A DNA stretch of 64,000 nt from Variovorax paradoxus (GTDB lineage Bacteria > Pseudomonadota > Gammaproteobacteria > Burkholderiales > Burkholderiaceae_C). A model generated the notes under the pieces. That model saw nothing but the letters and a program-made list of their open reading frames with translations. It was not told the origin of the DNA and made no database searches. The stretch spans positions 5,291,501 to 5,355,500 of the forward strand of contig NZ_CP091716.1 in assembly GCF_022009635.1 (NCBI RefSeq), written 5' to 3'. Positions within the stretch are counted from its first letter, which is position 1, and the number at the start of each line of letters is the position of its first letter. Of this stretch, positions 37,720 to 46,378 are shown piece after piece. The position numbers and the translations under genes are program-made.

Positions 37720-39141
37720 ATGAGCAACCCAAGCGATTTCGGATTGATCGGCCTGGCCGTGATGGGCCAGAACCTCGTGCTGAACGTGGAAAGCCGCGGC
37801 TTCCAGGTCAGCGTGTACAACCGCACCGAGGCCACCACCGAGGCCTTCATCGCCGCCAACCCCGGCAAGAAACTGGTCGGCGCCAAGACGCTCGAGGAAT
37901 TCGTGCAGAGCCTGGCCAAACCCCGCAAGATCCAGATCATGGTCAAGGCCGGCGCGCCGGTCGACCAGGTGATCGAGCAGCTCATTCCGCTGCTGGACAA
38001 GGACGACATCGTCATCGACGGCGGCAACAGCCTCTACACCGACACCGAACGCCGCGACGCCTACCTGAGCAGCAAAGGCCTGCGCTTCATCGGCGCCGGC
38101 GTGTCGGGCGGCGAGGAAGGCGCGCGCAAGGGCCCGTCGATCATGCCGGGCGGCCCGCTTTCCACCTGGGAAGTGATGAAGCCGATCTTCGAGAGCATCG
38201 CGGCCAAGGTGGACGGCGATCCCTGCGTCATTCACATCGGCCCCGGCGGCGCGGGCCACTACGTGAAGATGGTGCACAACGGCATCGAGTACGGCGACAT
38301 GCAGCTCATCTGCGAGGCCTACAGCCTGTTCAAGGCGGCCGGCTTCACCACCGACGAGATGGCCGCCATCTTCAACGAATGGAACGACGGCGAGCTGCAG
38401 AGCTACCTGATCCAGATCACCGCCAAGGCGCTCGAGCAGAAGGACCCGGAAACCGGCAAGCCGATCGTCGACGTGATCCTCGACAAGGCCGGCCAGAAGG
38501 GCACGGGCCAGTGGACGCTGATCAACGCGGCCGAGAACGCGGTGGTCATCAGCACCATCAACGCGGCCGTCGAGGCGCGCGTGCTGTCGTCGCAGAAGAA
38601 GGCGCGCGTGGCGGCCAGCAAGCTGCTGCAGGGGCCGAAGATCGAGCTGTCGCTCGAGAAGAAGGCGCTGGTGGCCAAGGTGCACGACGCGCTGTATGCG
38701 TCGAAGGTCATCAGCTACACCCAGGGCTTCGACCTCATCAAGACGATGGGCGACAAGAAGGACTGGAAGCTCGACCTGGGCGGCATCGCATCGATCTGGC
38801 GCGGCGGCTGCATCATCCGCGCGCGCTTCCTGAATCGCATCACCGACGCCTTCCGCACCGACCCGGCGCTGGGCAACCTGATGCTCGACCCGTTCTTCAA
38901 GGACCTGCTCAACCGCACCCAGCAAAGCTGGCGCGAAGTGGTGGCGCTGGCGGTGAGCAACGGCATTCCGGTGCCGGCCTTCAGCGCGTCGCTGGCCTAC
39001 TACGACAGCTATCGCACCGAGCGACTGCCGGCCAACCTGCTGCAGGCGCAGCGCGACTTCTTCGGCGCCCACACCTATGAGCGCACCGACAAGCCCGAAG
39101 GCCAGTTCTTCCACACCGACTGGCCCGAAGTGATCGGCTGA
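37720..39141 (+). CDS. gnd: 6-phosphogluconate dehydrogenase (decarboxylating)
   Basis: A 473-residue enzyme of the oxidative pentose phosphate pathway that makes ribulose-5-phosphate, CO2 and NADPH. The cofactor loop is FGLIGLAVMGQNLVLNVESRG. The family signature is FIGAGVSGGEEGARKGPSIMPGG, with the catalytic region GPGGAGHYVKMVHNGIEYGD containing the key Lys. The C-terminal FFGAHTYERTD is typical of the long homodimeric form. ATG 37720 is chosen over 37702 because AGAAGGG lies just before it. Confidence 0.96.
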   Translation: MSNPSDFGLIGLAVMGQNLVLNVESRGFQVSVYNRTEATTEAFIAANPGKKLVGAKTLEEFVQSLAKPRKIQIMVKAGAPVDQVIEQLIPLLDKDDIVIDGGNSLYTDTERRDAYLSSKGLRFIGAGVSGGEEGARKGPSIMPGGPLSTWEVMKPIFESIAAKVDGDPCVIHIGPGGAGHYVKMVHNGIEYGDMQLICEAYSLFKAAGFTTDEMAAIFNEWNDGELQSYLIQITAKALEQKDPETGKPIVDVILDKAGQKGTGQWTLINAAENAVVISTINAAVEARVLSSQKKARVAASKLLQGPKIELSLEKKALVAKVHDALYASKVISYTQGFDLIKTMGDKKDWKLDLGGIASIWRGGCIIRARFLNRITDAFRTDPALGNLMLDPFFKDLLNRTQQSWREVVALAVSNGIPVPAFSASLAYYDSYRTERLPANLLQAQRDFFGAHTYERTDKPEGQFFHTDWPEVIG

Positions 39142-39284
39142 ACGCGCGCCACTTCGCGCGCCATTTGCCGCGGCGGAGTCGCTTCACGGCGACTTCACCC
39201 GGACTTCATGGGACGCCCCATGGACCTGCCAGAATCAAAGCCGTGCTGCCGTGAGCAGCGCTGCTTTCATGCCGGGAGGGACTC

Positions 39285-40982
39285 ATGGACCGAAGAAGAA
39301 AATGGTTTGCAGCGGGCGCGGCGGCGATCGTGCTGCTGGCTGCTGGCGTGGTCGTCGTCAAGATGCGGCGGCCGCATTTCGACGGCGACATCAACGCCCT
39401 GGGCGTCGACCTTTCCAGGCCTTTCGCCTACGTCTCCACTCCCGCGCTCTCGCGCCTGCCGCGCGACATCGTGCAGGCGCCGGTGGTGCGCGACGTTCTC
39501 ACCGAAGACTTCGCCTTCTACTACGAAGACCAGGAAGACCGGCTGAGCCTGCGCGGCGCGATCAAGCGCATTGCGTACGAGCGCGAGACCACCTGGACCG
39601 ACCAGCTCCTGGCCACCGCCCTCGACGAACCCGCCGAAATGGCCTGGTGGCCCGATGCCAAGGGCGCGCCGCGCTACTGGGCCGTGACCATGACGCGCGG
39701 CGCGGTCGCCACCGCGCTGCAGGGCTTGGCGAGCATCGCCGCCAAAGACTCGCAACTGAGCATCCTCGGCACGCTGCGCGTCAACGGCGGCGACGTCAAT
39801 GCCTATGCGCTGGTGCTGTCGCCGCGCCGCACGCTGGTGCTGCTGTCGCAGGGCAACCGCGTCGTGGTGCTGAGTGATCCTGGCCTGCTGTTCAACGGCG
39901 AGGGCCAGGCCAGCGCGCCGGCTCAGGAGGTGGTCGAGGGCCTGCTGTCGGGTGATGCCCGCGCGCAGTCGGCCTGGCGCCGCGGCTTCGGCCTGGCAGA
40001 GCAGGACGGTGCCGGCAACTCTTCGATCGTTGCCGATGCGCGGCTGCTGTCCTTCGGCTACCAGCACTTCTTTCCGGGCGTGCAGGCCGTGCGCTTCGAC
40101 GTGGCGCAGAACGGCGCCACGCTGCGCACCGCCGTGCGTGTGAAAGCCGCCGGCACCCTGCCCGCCGCACCGGGCGACCGCGAACTGTGGTCCGCGTTGC
40201 CGGCCAACCCGGCGGCCTGCACGATGCTGCCGGTCGAATGGACGCAGATGGAGCAGCTGATGGCGGACGCCCCGCCGTCGCCATCGGCCGCCGACAGCGA
40301 CAAGGCAGCCGCGCCGCCTGACGCCGCCGCGCTGAAGGCCCTGGTCGCGCAGTTCGAAGGCCCCGCCGCCGTCTGCTGGTATGCCCGCTCGCAATTGCAC
40401 ACGCCGCTCTTCGTCGCGCAGATGAAGGCCGGTGCCGACCCCAAGACCGACGAGGCCCTTGCCAGCCTCGCGCGCTGGGTGATCTCCAGCAATGCCGCCG
40501 ACACCGACGATTCCGCGGCGAAGCCCGGCGTCGGCAAGTGGCAAAGCCAGGTGAAGGCGCCGTGGGGTCCGTATGCCGACGGCGACGCCAAGGCCTACAA
40601 GCCAACCCTTGCACGCCAAGGCCGCTGGATCGCCTTCTCGCCCGACGACAAGCTGGTGGACTTGGCGCTGAACACGCAGGCCAGGCGATACCCCGGCGTG
40701 GCCGACACGCTGCCCCCGGCGGGCGGCACGACGCTGGTGGTCGGCGCACCCGCGCAGATTGCCGACCTGCTGCAGCGCGAAGCCATGGCCGTGCTGCCCG
40801 CCGAGCAGGAAATCCTGCGCCAGGCTGCGCGCCAGCACCTGGTGCCGCGCCTCGATGCGCTGCGCAAGCTGCCGCCGGCGCGGGCCGTGACGCAAGGCGC
40901 GGGCGACGGCAACGGCTGGGTGCCCGTCGAGTGGCAGGCAATGTCGGCGTCGCCTGCGTCGTCAACGCAGCAACCCAAGTGA
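39285..40982 (+). CDS. yfaA: YfaA-like protein (DUF2138)
   Basis: A 565-residue protein of unknown function. The N terminus (RRRKWFAAGAAAIVLLAAGVVVV) is a single membrane anchor or uncleaved signal, so most of the protein is likely periplasmic. Following segments such as INALGVDLSRPFAYVSTPALSRLP and RDVLTEDFAFYYEDQEDRLSLRGAI, plus total size, match the DUF2138 family typified by E. coli YfaA. It is the first gene of a five-gene set in the same order as E. coli yfaA-yfaT-yfaS-yfaQ-yfaP. The stop overlaps the next start by GTGA. Confidence 0.85.
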   Translation: MDRRRKWFAAGAAAIVLLAAGVVVVKMRRPHFDGDINALGVDLSRPFAYVSTPALSRLPRDIVQAPVVRDVLTEDFAFYYEDQEDRLSLRGAIKRIAYERETTWTDQLLATALDEPAEMAWWPDAKGAPRYWAVTMTRGAVATALQGLASIAAKDSQLSILGTLRVNGGDVNAYALVLSPRRTLVLLSQGNRVVVLSDPGLLFNGEGQASAPAQEVVEGLLSGDARAQSAWRRGFGLAEQDGAGNSSIVADARLLSFGYQHFFPGVQAVRFDVAQNGATLRTAVRVKAAGTLPAAPGDRELWSALPANPAACTMLPVEWTQMEQLMADAPPSPSAADSDKAAAPPDAAALKALVAQFEGPAAVCWYARSQLHTPLFVAQMKAGADPKTDEALASLARWVISSNAADTDDSAAKPGVGKWQSQVKAPWGPYADGDAKAYKPTLARQGRWIAFSPDDKLVDLALNTQARRYPGVADTLPPAGGTTLVVGAPAQIADLLQREAMAVLPAEQEILRQAARQHLVPRLDALRKLPPARAVTQGAGDGNGWVPVEWQAMSASPASSTQQPK

Positions 40983-41665
40983 ACCCCGCCTCCATCACGG
41001 CCGGCATCAGCCGCCGGACGGCGCTCGGCCGCGGCGCGGCGCTTGCCGCCGCCTGCGCCATGCCCGCGCTGCCGGCCATCGCGGCAGCCGCCACCGAGAC
41101 GCCGACACTCGACCGCGAACAGTCCTCGCGCCTGCGCGACTGGATGACCCTGCTGATCCACGAGCAGATCGAGCGCGGCCCCACGCCGCGCTGGACCCAC
41201 CGCGACTGCGCGGGGCTGGTGCGCTTCTCGGTGGCCGAGTCGCTGCGCGAGCACGACGTGGCCTGGCGCCGCGCCAATGGCCTGCTCGCGCGCCGCCTGC
41301 CGCCCGACATCGACCCCGCCGCTGCGGCCCCGCTGCGCAACACCTGGCGGCGCGTCGACGGCACGCGCGACGCCTATGTCGGCGCGCTCGAGCTGGTGCA
41401 GGAAAACACGCGCTTCGTCTCGCGCCAGCTGCAGCAGGCCTTGCTCGGCGACATGCTGTTCTACGACCAGGGCGACGAGCAGCACCTGATGGTGTGGATG
41501 GGCAACTACATCGCCTATCACACCGGCCGCGTGCTGCCGGGCGACAACGGCTTGCGCGCCGTGCGCGCCACACAACTGCTCGGCTGGAGCGACACGCGCT
41601 GGCGCCCCGCCGACGACAACCCCAATTTCGCCGGTGTGTACCGGCTGGCTTTTCTCGCACGATGA
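40979..41665 (+). CDS. yfaT: YfaT-like protein (DUF1175)
   Basis: A 228-residue exported protein of unknown function. The GTG start at 40979 overlaps the yfaA stop; the longer upstream frame is shadow. The N terminus has a twin-Arg RRTALGRGAALAAACAMPAL and AIAAA cleavage region, so Tat or Sec export is expected. The DUF1175 core includes CAGLVRFSVAESLREHD, GDMLFYDQGDEQHLMVWMG and YIAYHTGR, with conserved Cys and His residues reminiscent of an NlpC/P60-like or related hydrolase fold, although I cannot confirm a fold. It is coupled to yfaS by ATGA. Confidence 0.84.
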   Translation: MNPASITAGISRRTALGRGAALAAACAMPALPAIAAAATETPTLDREQSSRLRDWMTLLIHEQIERGPTPRWTHRDCAGLVRFSVAESLREHDVAWRRANGLLARRLPPDIDPAAAAPLRNTWRRVDGTRDAYVGALELVQENTRFVSRQLQQALLGDMLFYDQGDEQHLMVWMGNYIAYHTGRVLPGDNGLRAVRATQLLGWSDTRWRPADDNPNFAGVYRLAFLAR

Positions 41666-44600
41666 CCATGCACACACCACTCCAGTCCCTGTGGCGGCGT
41701 CTTTTTCCGCTGGCGCTCGCGGTTGCCACCGCATGCGCGTCGATGCAGCCGCCTGCGGCGCTTGCGGCGCCCGAGCCGCAACCCCAGCCGCTCGAGAACA
41801 GCCGCACGCCCTACACCGGCGAGCCCTTCTTCCTGCTTTCCGACGCCACCTTCGCCAGCGACCAGACCGCCCTGGTGCGACTCGAAGTGAACCAGCCCTC
41901 GGCGCTGGAGCAGGTGGGCGGCGTCGATGTGCTGGTCTACCGCATTCCCGACGCCCTGCCCTTCCTGCAGAAACAGAAGAACCTGCACCGCGTGCAGGTG
42001 GGCGCGCGCGCCGCCGACGAGGGCCTGGCCAACACGCTGACCCACCTGTGGGACAGCTGGGTGGTCAAGTCGCGCCTGGCTTGGCAGCAGATGTTCTCGT
42101 CCAGCGCGCGCCGCGCCGTCACGCAGCAGGCGCCCGAGCTCAAGACGCCGGCCAAGCTCACGCAGCCCTCGGTCTTCGAGGAGCCCCGGCAGTTCCGTCC
42201 GATCCCCGGCCTGCCGGTGGTGGAGCGCTTTCGCTATCCGGTGCACAAGGCCAAGGCCATCGGCCTGCCCAAGGGCGTGAAGCTCGAAGGCTCCAGCAGC
42301 GAGTTCATCAATGCCTCCGAGGGCAACGTGTTCGTGCCGGTGGGCAAGCGCGCGCCCGGTCTCTATCTGGTGGAAGCCATCAGCGGCCAGTTCCGCGCGA
42401 CCACGCTGCTGTTCGTGTCGGACACCGTGGCCATCACCAAGGTCTCTGGCGACCAGATGCTGGTGTGGGCGGCGCAGCGCGCGGCGGGCGCGCCGGTGCC
42501 CGGCACCAAGGTGGTGTGGACCGACGGCGTCGGCGTGCTCAAGAGCGGCGAGGCCGACGGCCAGGGCCTGGTGAAGCTGGACCGCAAGTCGCCCGAGCAG
42601 ACCTACGTGTTCGGCCAGGACCCCGCGGGCGGCGTCTTCATTTCCGAAAATTTCTACTACGACAGCGAGATCTACAACGCCAAGGTCTACACCGTGACCG
42701 ACCGCCCGCTGTACCGCCCGGGCGACTGGGTGAACGTGAAGGTGAGCGGGCGCGAGTTCCGCAGCGCGCGCGAGTCCGTGGCGCTGAAAGACGCCGACCT
42801 GGCGCTCGCGGTGCTCGACCCGGCCGGCCAGCTGGTGCATGCGCAGAAACTGGCCTTCTCCGGCGCCAAGGGTGCTGACGCGCGCTTTCCCCTGCCCGAC
42901 AACGCCGTGGCCGGCGGCTACGAACTGCGCCTGGCCATGGGCGGCGACACCTACACCGCGGCCTTCCGCGTGGCCGACTACCAGAAGCCTCACTTCGACA
43001 TCGTGCTGCTGCCCGAGAAAACCGACTTCAAGACCGGCGAGCCGGTCGGCGGCAAGCTGCAGCTGAACTACCCCGACGGCAAGCCGGTGACGCATGCGCG
43101 CGTCAGCCTCACGGCGCGCTCGCAGAAGCTCGCCATGGTGAACGGCGAACTCGACTACGCCGGCCAGTTTCCGGTCAAGCTGCAGCAGGCCGAGCTGGAG
43201 ACCGACGGCGACGGCATCGCGAAGTTCTCGCTGCCCGCCGCCACCGAGCCCAGCCGCTACCTGCTGACCGCCTTGGCCACCGATGGCGCGGCCTACCGCG
43301 TGCGCACCTCCCGCGAAATCCTGGTGGAGCGCGGCGCGGCTTCGTTCCGCCTCGCGGCCGACCGGCAGTTCTCGCAGCCGGGCCAGGCCGTGGCTTTCAA
43401 GTTCGCGGCCAGCCAGCGCGCCGGTACCACGACGGCGGCAACGGCGCCCGACACGCCCGCCGCACAGGCGCGCCCCGCCACATGGCAATGGGTTCGGCTG
43501 GAAGACCGCTCCAAACAATCCGGCGCCATGCCTTCGGGCGACACGCTCTCGATCAACTTTCCGCAGCCCGGCAGCTACACCGTCTCCCTGCTGGACGACA
43601 AGGGCCGCATCGTCGGCGGGGCCAGCCATTGGGTCAGCGGCGACGGCGTGAAGGCACCGGCCGGCAGCGTCGGCATGGTGCTCGACCGCGCGAGCTACCG
43701 CGCCGGCGACACGGCGCAGGTGCTGGTGAGCTTTCCGGAGCCGGTGGACAACGCCCTGCTCACGCTGGAGCGCGACCGCGTCGAAGCCACCGCGCTGATG
43801 GGCCGGGGCGCCGACTGGATCAAGAGCGAGCGCGTGGCGCCCACGCAGTGGAAGTTCACGCTGCCCGTGCGCGACGTCATGAGCCCCAACATGACGCTGT
43901 CGGTGGCCTACGTGAAGAACGGCGACTACGTCTTCCAGAACCAGGGGATCATGGTCGAGCAGGAGCGCATCGTGCTGGCCTTCACGCCCGACAAGGCGGT
44001 GTACGAACCCGGCGACACGGTCACCATCGACGTCAGCGCCACGCTGGCCGGCAAGCCGGTGGCCACCGACCTCGCGGTCGGCGTGGTCGACGAAATGATC
44101 TACGTGCTGCAGCCCGAGATCGCCCCGGCCATCAGCGACTTCTTCTACCACCCGCGCCGCAACAACGTGCGCACCAGCGCGAGCCTGTCCTTCATCGGCT
44201 ACGACCTCGCCACCAGCAAGCTGGGCACGCTGCCCGGCGCGCGCCAGGTGAATGACCGCGCGGTGAAGGTGCTGGAGCGGCCGCGCCGCGACAACATCGA
44301 CACCGCCGCCTGGGAGCCGCGCCTGGCGACCGACGCCTCCGGCCACACCCGCTTCAGCTTCACCATGCCCGATTCGCTCACGCGCTGGCGCATCACCGGC
44401 CGCGCCATGAACGCGGCCGGCGCTGTGGGCCAGCAGGTGAGCTGGGTGCGCTCCGACAAGGCCTTCTACGCCAAGTGGACCAGCCCCGACTGGCAGCGCC
44501 AGGGCGACAAGGCACAGGCCTCGCTCGCCCTCTTCAACCAGACCGGGCGCGAAGCCAAGGTCGAGTGGACCGCCAGCGGCGCGGGCGTGGAGCGCAAGGA

Positions 44601-46374
44601 CACGGTCACCGTGCGCCCGGGCGTGAACTTCATCGCGCTGCCAATCGCCGCCGGCGAGGCCGACAAGTCCGGCGCGGTCAGCGTCACGCTGCGCCAGGAC
44701 GCCCGCGTGGTCGACAAGCTCGACGTGCCGGTGCGCCGCGTCCCGGTGGCCTGGCGCGCGCCGCGCGGCAAGTCGATCGACCTGGCCTCGGGCAGCGCGG
44801 CGCTGGCCCTGCCGGCCGATGCATCGCGCGTGCGCGTTTCGCTGGCGCAGGACGCCGCGGCCGGCGCCTTCAGCCAGCAACTGGATGCGCTGATCGCCAA
44901 CCCCTACGGCGGCGTCGAGCAGACCGCCAGCCGCATGCTGCCGCTGTCGATCGCGCTGCAGTCGCTTTCGCCCGCGCAGCAGGCGCTGGCACCGGCGCTG
45001 ACGCAGCGCCTGGCCACCGCGCGGCTGTCGCTGGCGCAGATGGCCGGCCCGCAGGCGCAGTTCGGCTGGTGGGGACGCATCATGCCGGCCGATGCCTTCC
45101 TCACCACCTATGCCTACTACGCCGACTGGCGCGCCACCCAGGCGCTGCGCGTGACGCTGCCGGCCTCCAACTGGCAGCGCCTGCTCGACGTCTACGCCAA
45201 GGACGGCCAGAAGCTGCCAGCGCTGCAACGTGCGCTGGCGCTCTCCTGGATGCAGGAGATGGGCCTGCCCGTGGGCTCGATGGCCGGCGGCCTGGCGGAC
45301 CAGCTGGCCGCGCAGCCGGCCGGCGACGCGCAGCGCGCGCAACGCCGAGGCAGCCTCGTCATGGTGGACAGCGCCGTGCCCGACACCCGCGACATGGCGC
45401 TGGTGCTGGCGGTGCAGACCGCCGGTCCGGCGGTTGCCAGCGCCAAAGCCCGCGCCGCCGCCGACGAAGCCGCCGCGCGACTGGCCGGCGTCGACACGCC
45501 GCTGGTGCAGGCGCTGCTGATGGCCACGCAACGCGCCGGCGCCGACAAGGCGGCCGCCGTGCTTGCCGAAGTGCGCGCCGATGCGCCTTCCATCGACCGC
45601 GCGCAGACGCTGCTGTGGCTGCAGCGCGCCATGGGCGGCGGCAAGCTCGCGGCCAGCGACGACGTGCCCACCCTGGCCGCGCCCTGGGTCCGCGCCACCG
45701 ATGGCGGCGGCACCAGTTGGCGCCTGCCGTCGGGCACCGCCGTGCCCTCGACGCTCGAGCTGCCTGCCGGACAGAAGGCGGCCTGGGCCTTCGTGAGCTA
45801 CGAGAGCAGCGAAACGCAGGCACCCGCCCTCGATGCCAAGGTCGAACGCACGCTGTGGCGCGTGGTCACCGAACCGCGTCCCGCGCCGCAAGCACCGGCC
45901 GCACCCGCGCCGGGCCAGCCCGCCGCGGCGCCGAGCGCGTCCGTCTCCACGGTCGACGACGGCCGCATCACGGTGAAACTCGAAGCCGTGAAGCCCGGCA
46001 CGCCGCTGGACACCAATGCGCTCTACCTCGACCAGCTCACGGTGACGGCACCGAAGGCCATGCGCTGGAGCCTCGTCGAAGCCGCGCTGCCGCCGGGCGC
46101 GGCCGTGGAAGAAAGCACCTGGGGCATCGACATGGCCGACAGCGCCGGCAAGCTGCAGCCGATGGAGCGCGCGCAGAGCCAGGGCACCGCGCAGGGCTAC
46201 GCCGTGCCGGTGGACTCTCTGGTGGCCGGCACGCCGCTGACCGTGCGCCATCTGGTTCGCTTCTCGCAGCGCGGCACCTTCAAGCTGCCGCCCGCACGGC
46301 TGTTCCGCATGTACGAGCCCGAGGCCAAGGCCTTCGAGGACGGCGGCCGCTGGGCCAGCGTCGAGGTGCGCTGA
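41662..46374 (+). CDS. yfaS: YfaS-like bacterial alpha-2-macroglobulin (type II, thioester-less)
   Basis: A 1570-residue exported protein (E. coli YfaS is 1534). The signal peptide runs to about residue 36; TACAS inside it is a poor lipobox. Many macroglobulin-like beta domains follow, with typical GDTVTIDVSATLAGKPV and VTDRPLYRPGDWVNVKVSGR segments. The bait-like and alpha-helical TED regions follow. At the position where thioester macroglobulins have CxEQ, this one reads GGVEQT (44907-44924), so there is no reactive Cys. This places it with YfaS rather than YfhM. Such proteins are thought to trap host or rival proteases in the periplasm. It ends 4 bp before yfaQ. Confidence 0.9.
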   Translation: MTMHTPLQSLWRRLFPLALAVATACASMQPPAALAAPEPQPQPLENSRTPYTGEPFFLLSDATFASDQTALVRLEVNQPSALEQVGGVDVLVYRIPDALPFLQKQKNLHRVQVGARAADEGLANTLTHLWDSWVVKSRLAWQQMFSSSARRAVTQQAPELKTPAKLTQPSVFEEPRQFRPIPGLPVVERFRYPVHKAKAIGLPKGVKLEGSSSEFINASEGNVFVPVGKRAPGLYLVEAISGQFRATTLLFVSDTVAITKVSGDQMLVWAAQRAAGAPVPGTKVVWTDGVGVLKSGEADGQGLVKLDRKSPEQTYVFGQDPAGGVFISENFYYDSEIYNAKVYTVTDRPLYRPGDWVNVKVSGREFRSARESVALKDADLALAVLDPAGQLVHAQKLAFSGAKGADARFPLPDNAVAGGYELRLAMGGDTYTAAFRVADYQKPHFDIVLLPEKTDFKTGEPVGGKLQLNYPDGKPVTHARVSLTARSQKLAMVNGELDYAGQFPVKLQQAELETDGDGIAKFSLPAATEPSRYLLTALATDGAAYRVRTSREILVERGAASFRLAADRQFSQPGQAVAFKFAASQRAGTTTAATAPDTPAAQARPATWQWVRLEDRSKQSGAMPSGDTLSINFPQPGSYTVSLLDDKGRIVGGASHWVSGDGVKAPAGSVGMVLDRASYRAGDTAQVLVSFPEPVDNALLTLERDRVEATALMGRGADWIKSERVAPTQWKFTLPVRDVMSPNMTLSVAYVKNGDYVFQNQGIMVEQERIVLAFTPDKAVYEPGDTVTIDVSATLAGKPVATDLAVGVVDEMIYVLQPEIAPAISDFFYHPRRNNVRTSASLSFIGYDLATSKLGTLPGARQVNDRAVKVLERPRRDNIDTAAWEPRLATDASGHTRFSFTMPDSLTRWRITGRAMNAAGAVGQQVSWVRSDKAFYAKWTSPDWQRQGDKAQASLALFNQTGREAKVEWTASGAGVERKDTVTVRPGVNFIALPIAAGEADKSGAVSVTLRQDARVVDKLDVPVRRVPVAWRAPRGKSIDLASGSAALALPADASRVRVSLAQDAAAGAFSQQLDALIANPYGGVEQTASRMLPLSIALQSLSPAQQALAPALTQRLATARLSLAQMAGPQAQFGWWGRIMPADAFLTTYAYYADWRATQALRVTLPASNWQRLLDVYAKDGQKLPALQRALALSWMQEMGLPVGSMAGGLADQLAAQPAGDAQRAQRRGSLVMVDSAVPDTRDMALVLAVQTAGPAVASAKARAAADEAAARLAGVDTPLVQALLMATQRAGADKAAAVLAEVRADAPSIDRAQTLLWLQRAMGGGKLAASDDVPTLAAPWVRATDGGGTSWRLPSGTAVPSTLELPAGQKAAWAFVSYESSETQAPALDAKVERTLWRVVTEPRPAPQAPAAPAPGQPAAAPSASVSTVDDGRITVKLEAVKPGTPLDTNALYLDQLTVTAPKAMRWSLVEAALPPGAAVEESTWGIDMADSAGKLQPMERAQSQGTAQGYAVPVDSLVAGTPLTVRHLVRFSQRGTFKLPPARLFRMYEPEAKAFEDGGRWASVEVR

Positions 46375-46378
46375 CATC

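Noticed and set aside
37572..38027. N-terminal extension of the AraC gene into gnd
   Set aside because: It would overlap gnd antisense; the homologous start is the ATG at 37571.
40538..40978. N-terminal extension of the yfaT-like gene
   Set aside because: The extra sequence is an out-of-frame read of yfaA; the GTGA overlap and signal peptide fix the start at 40979.
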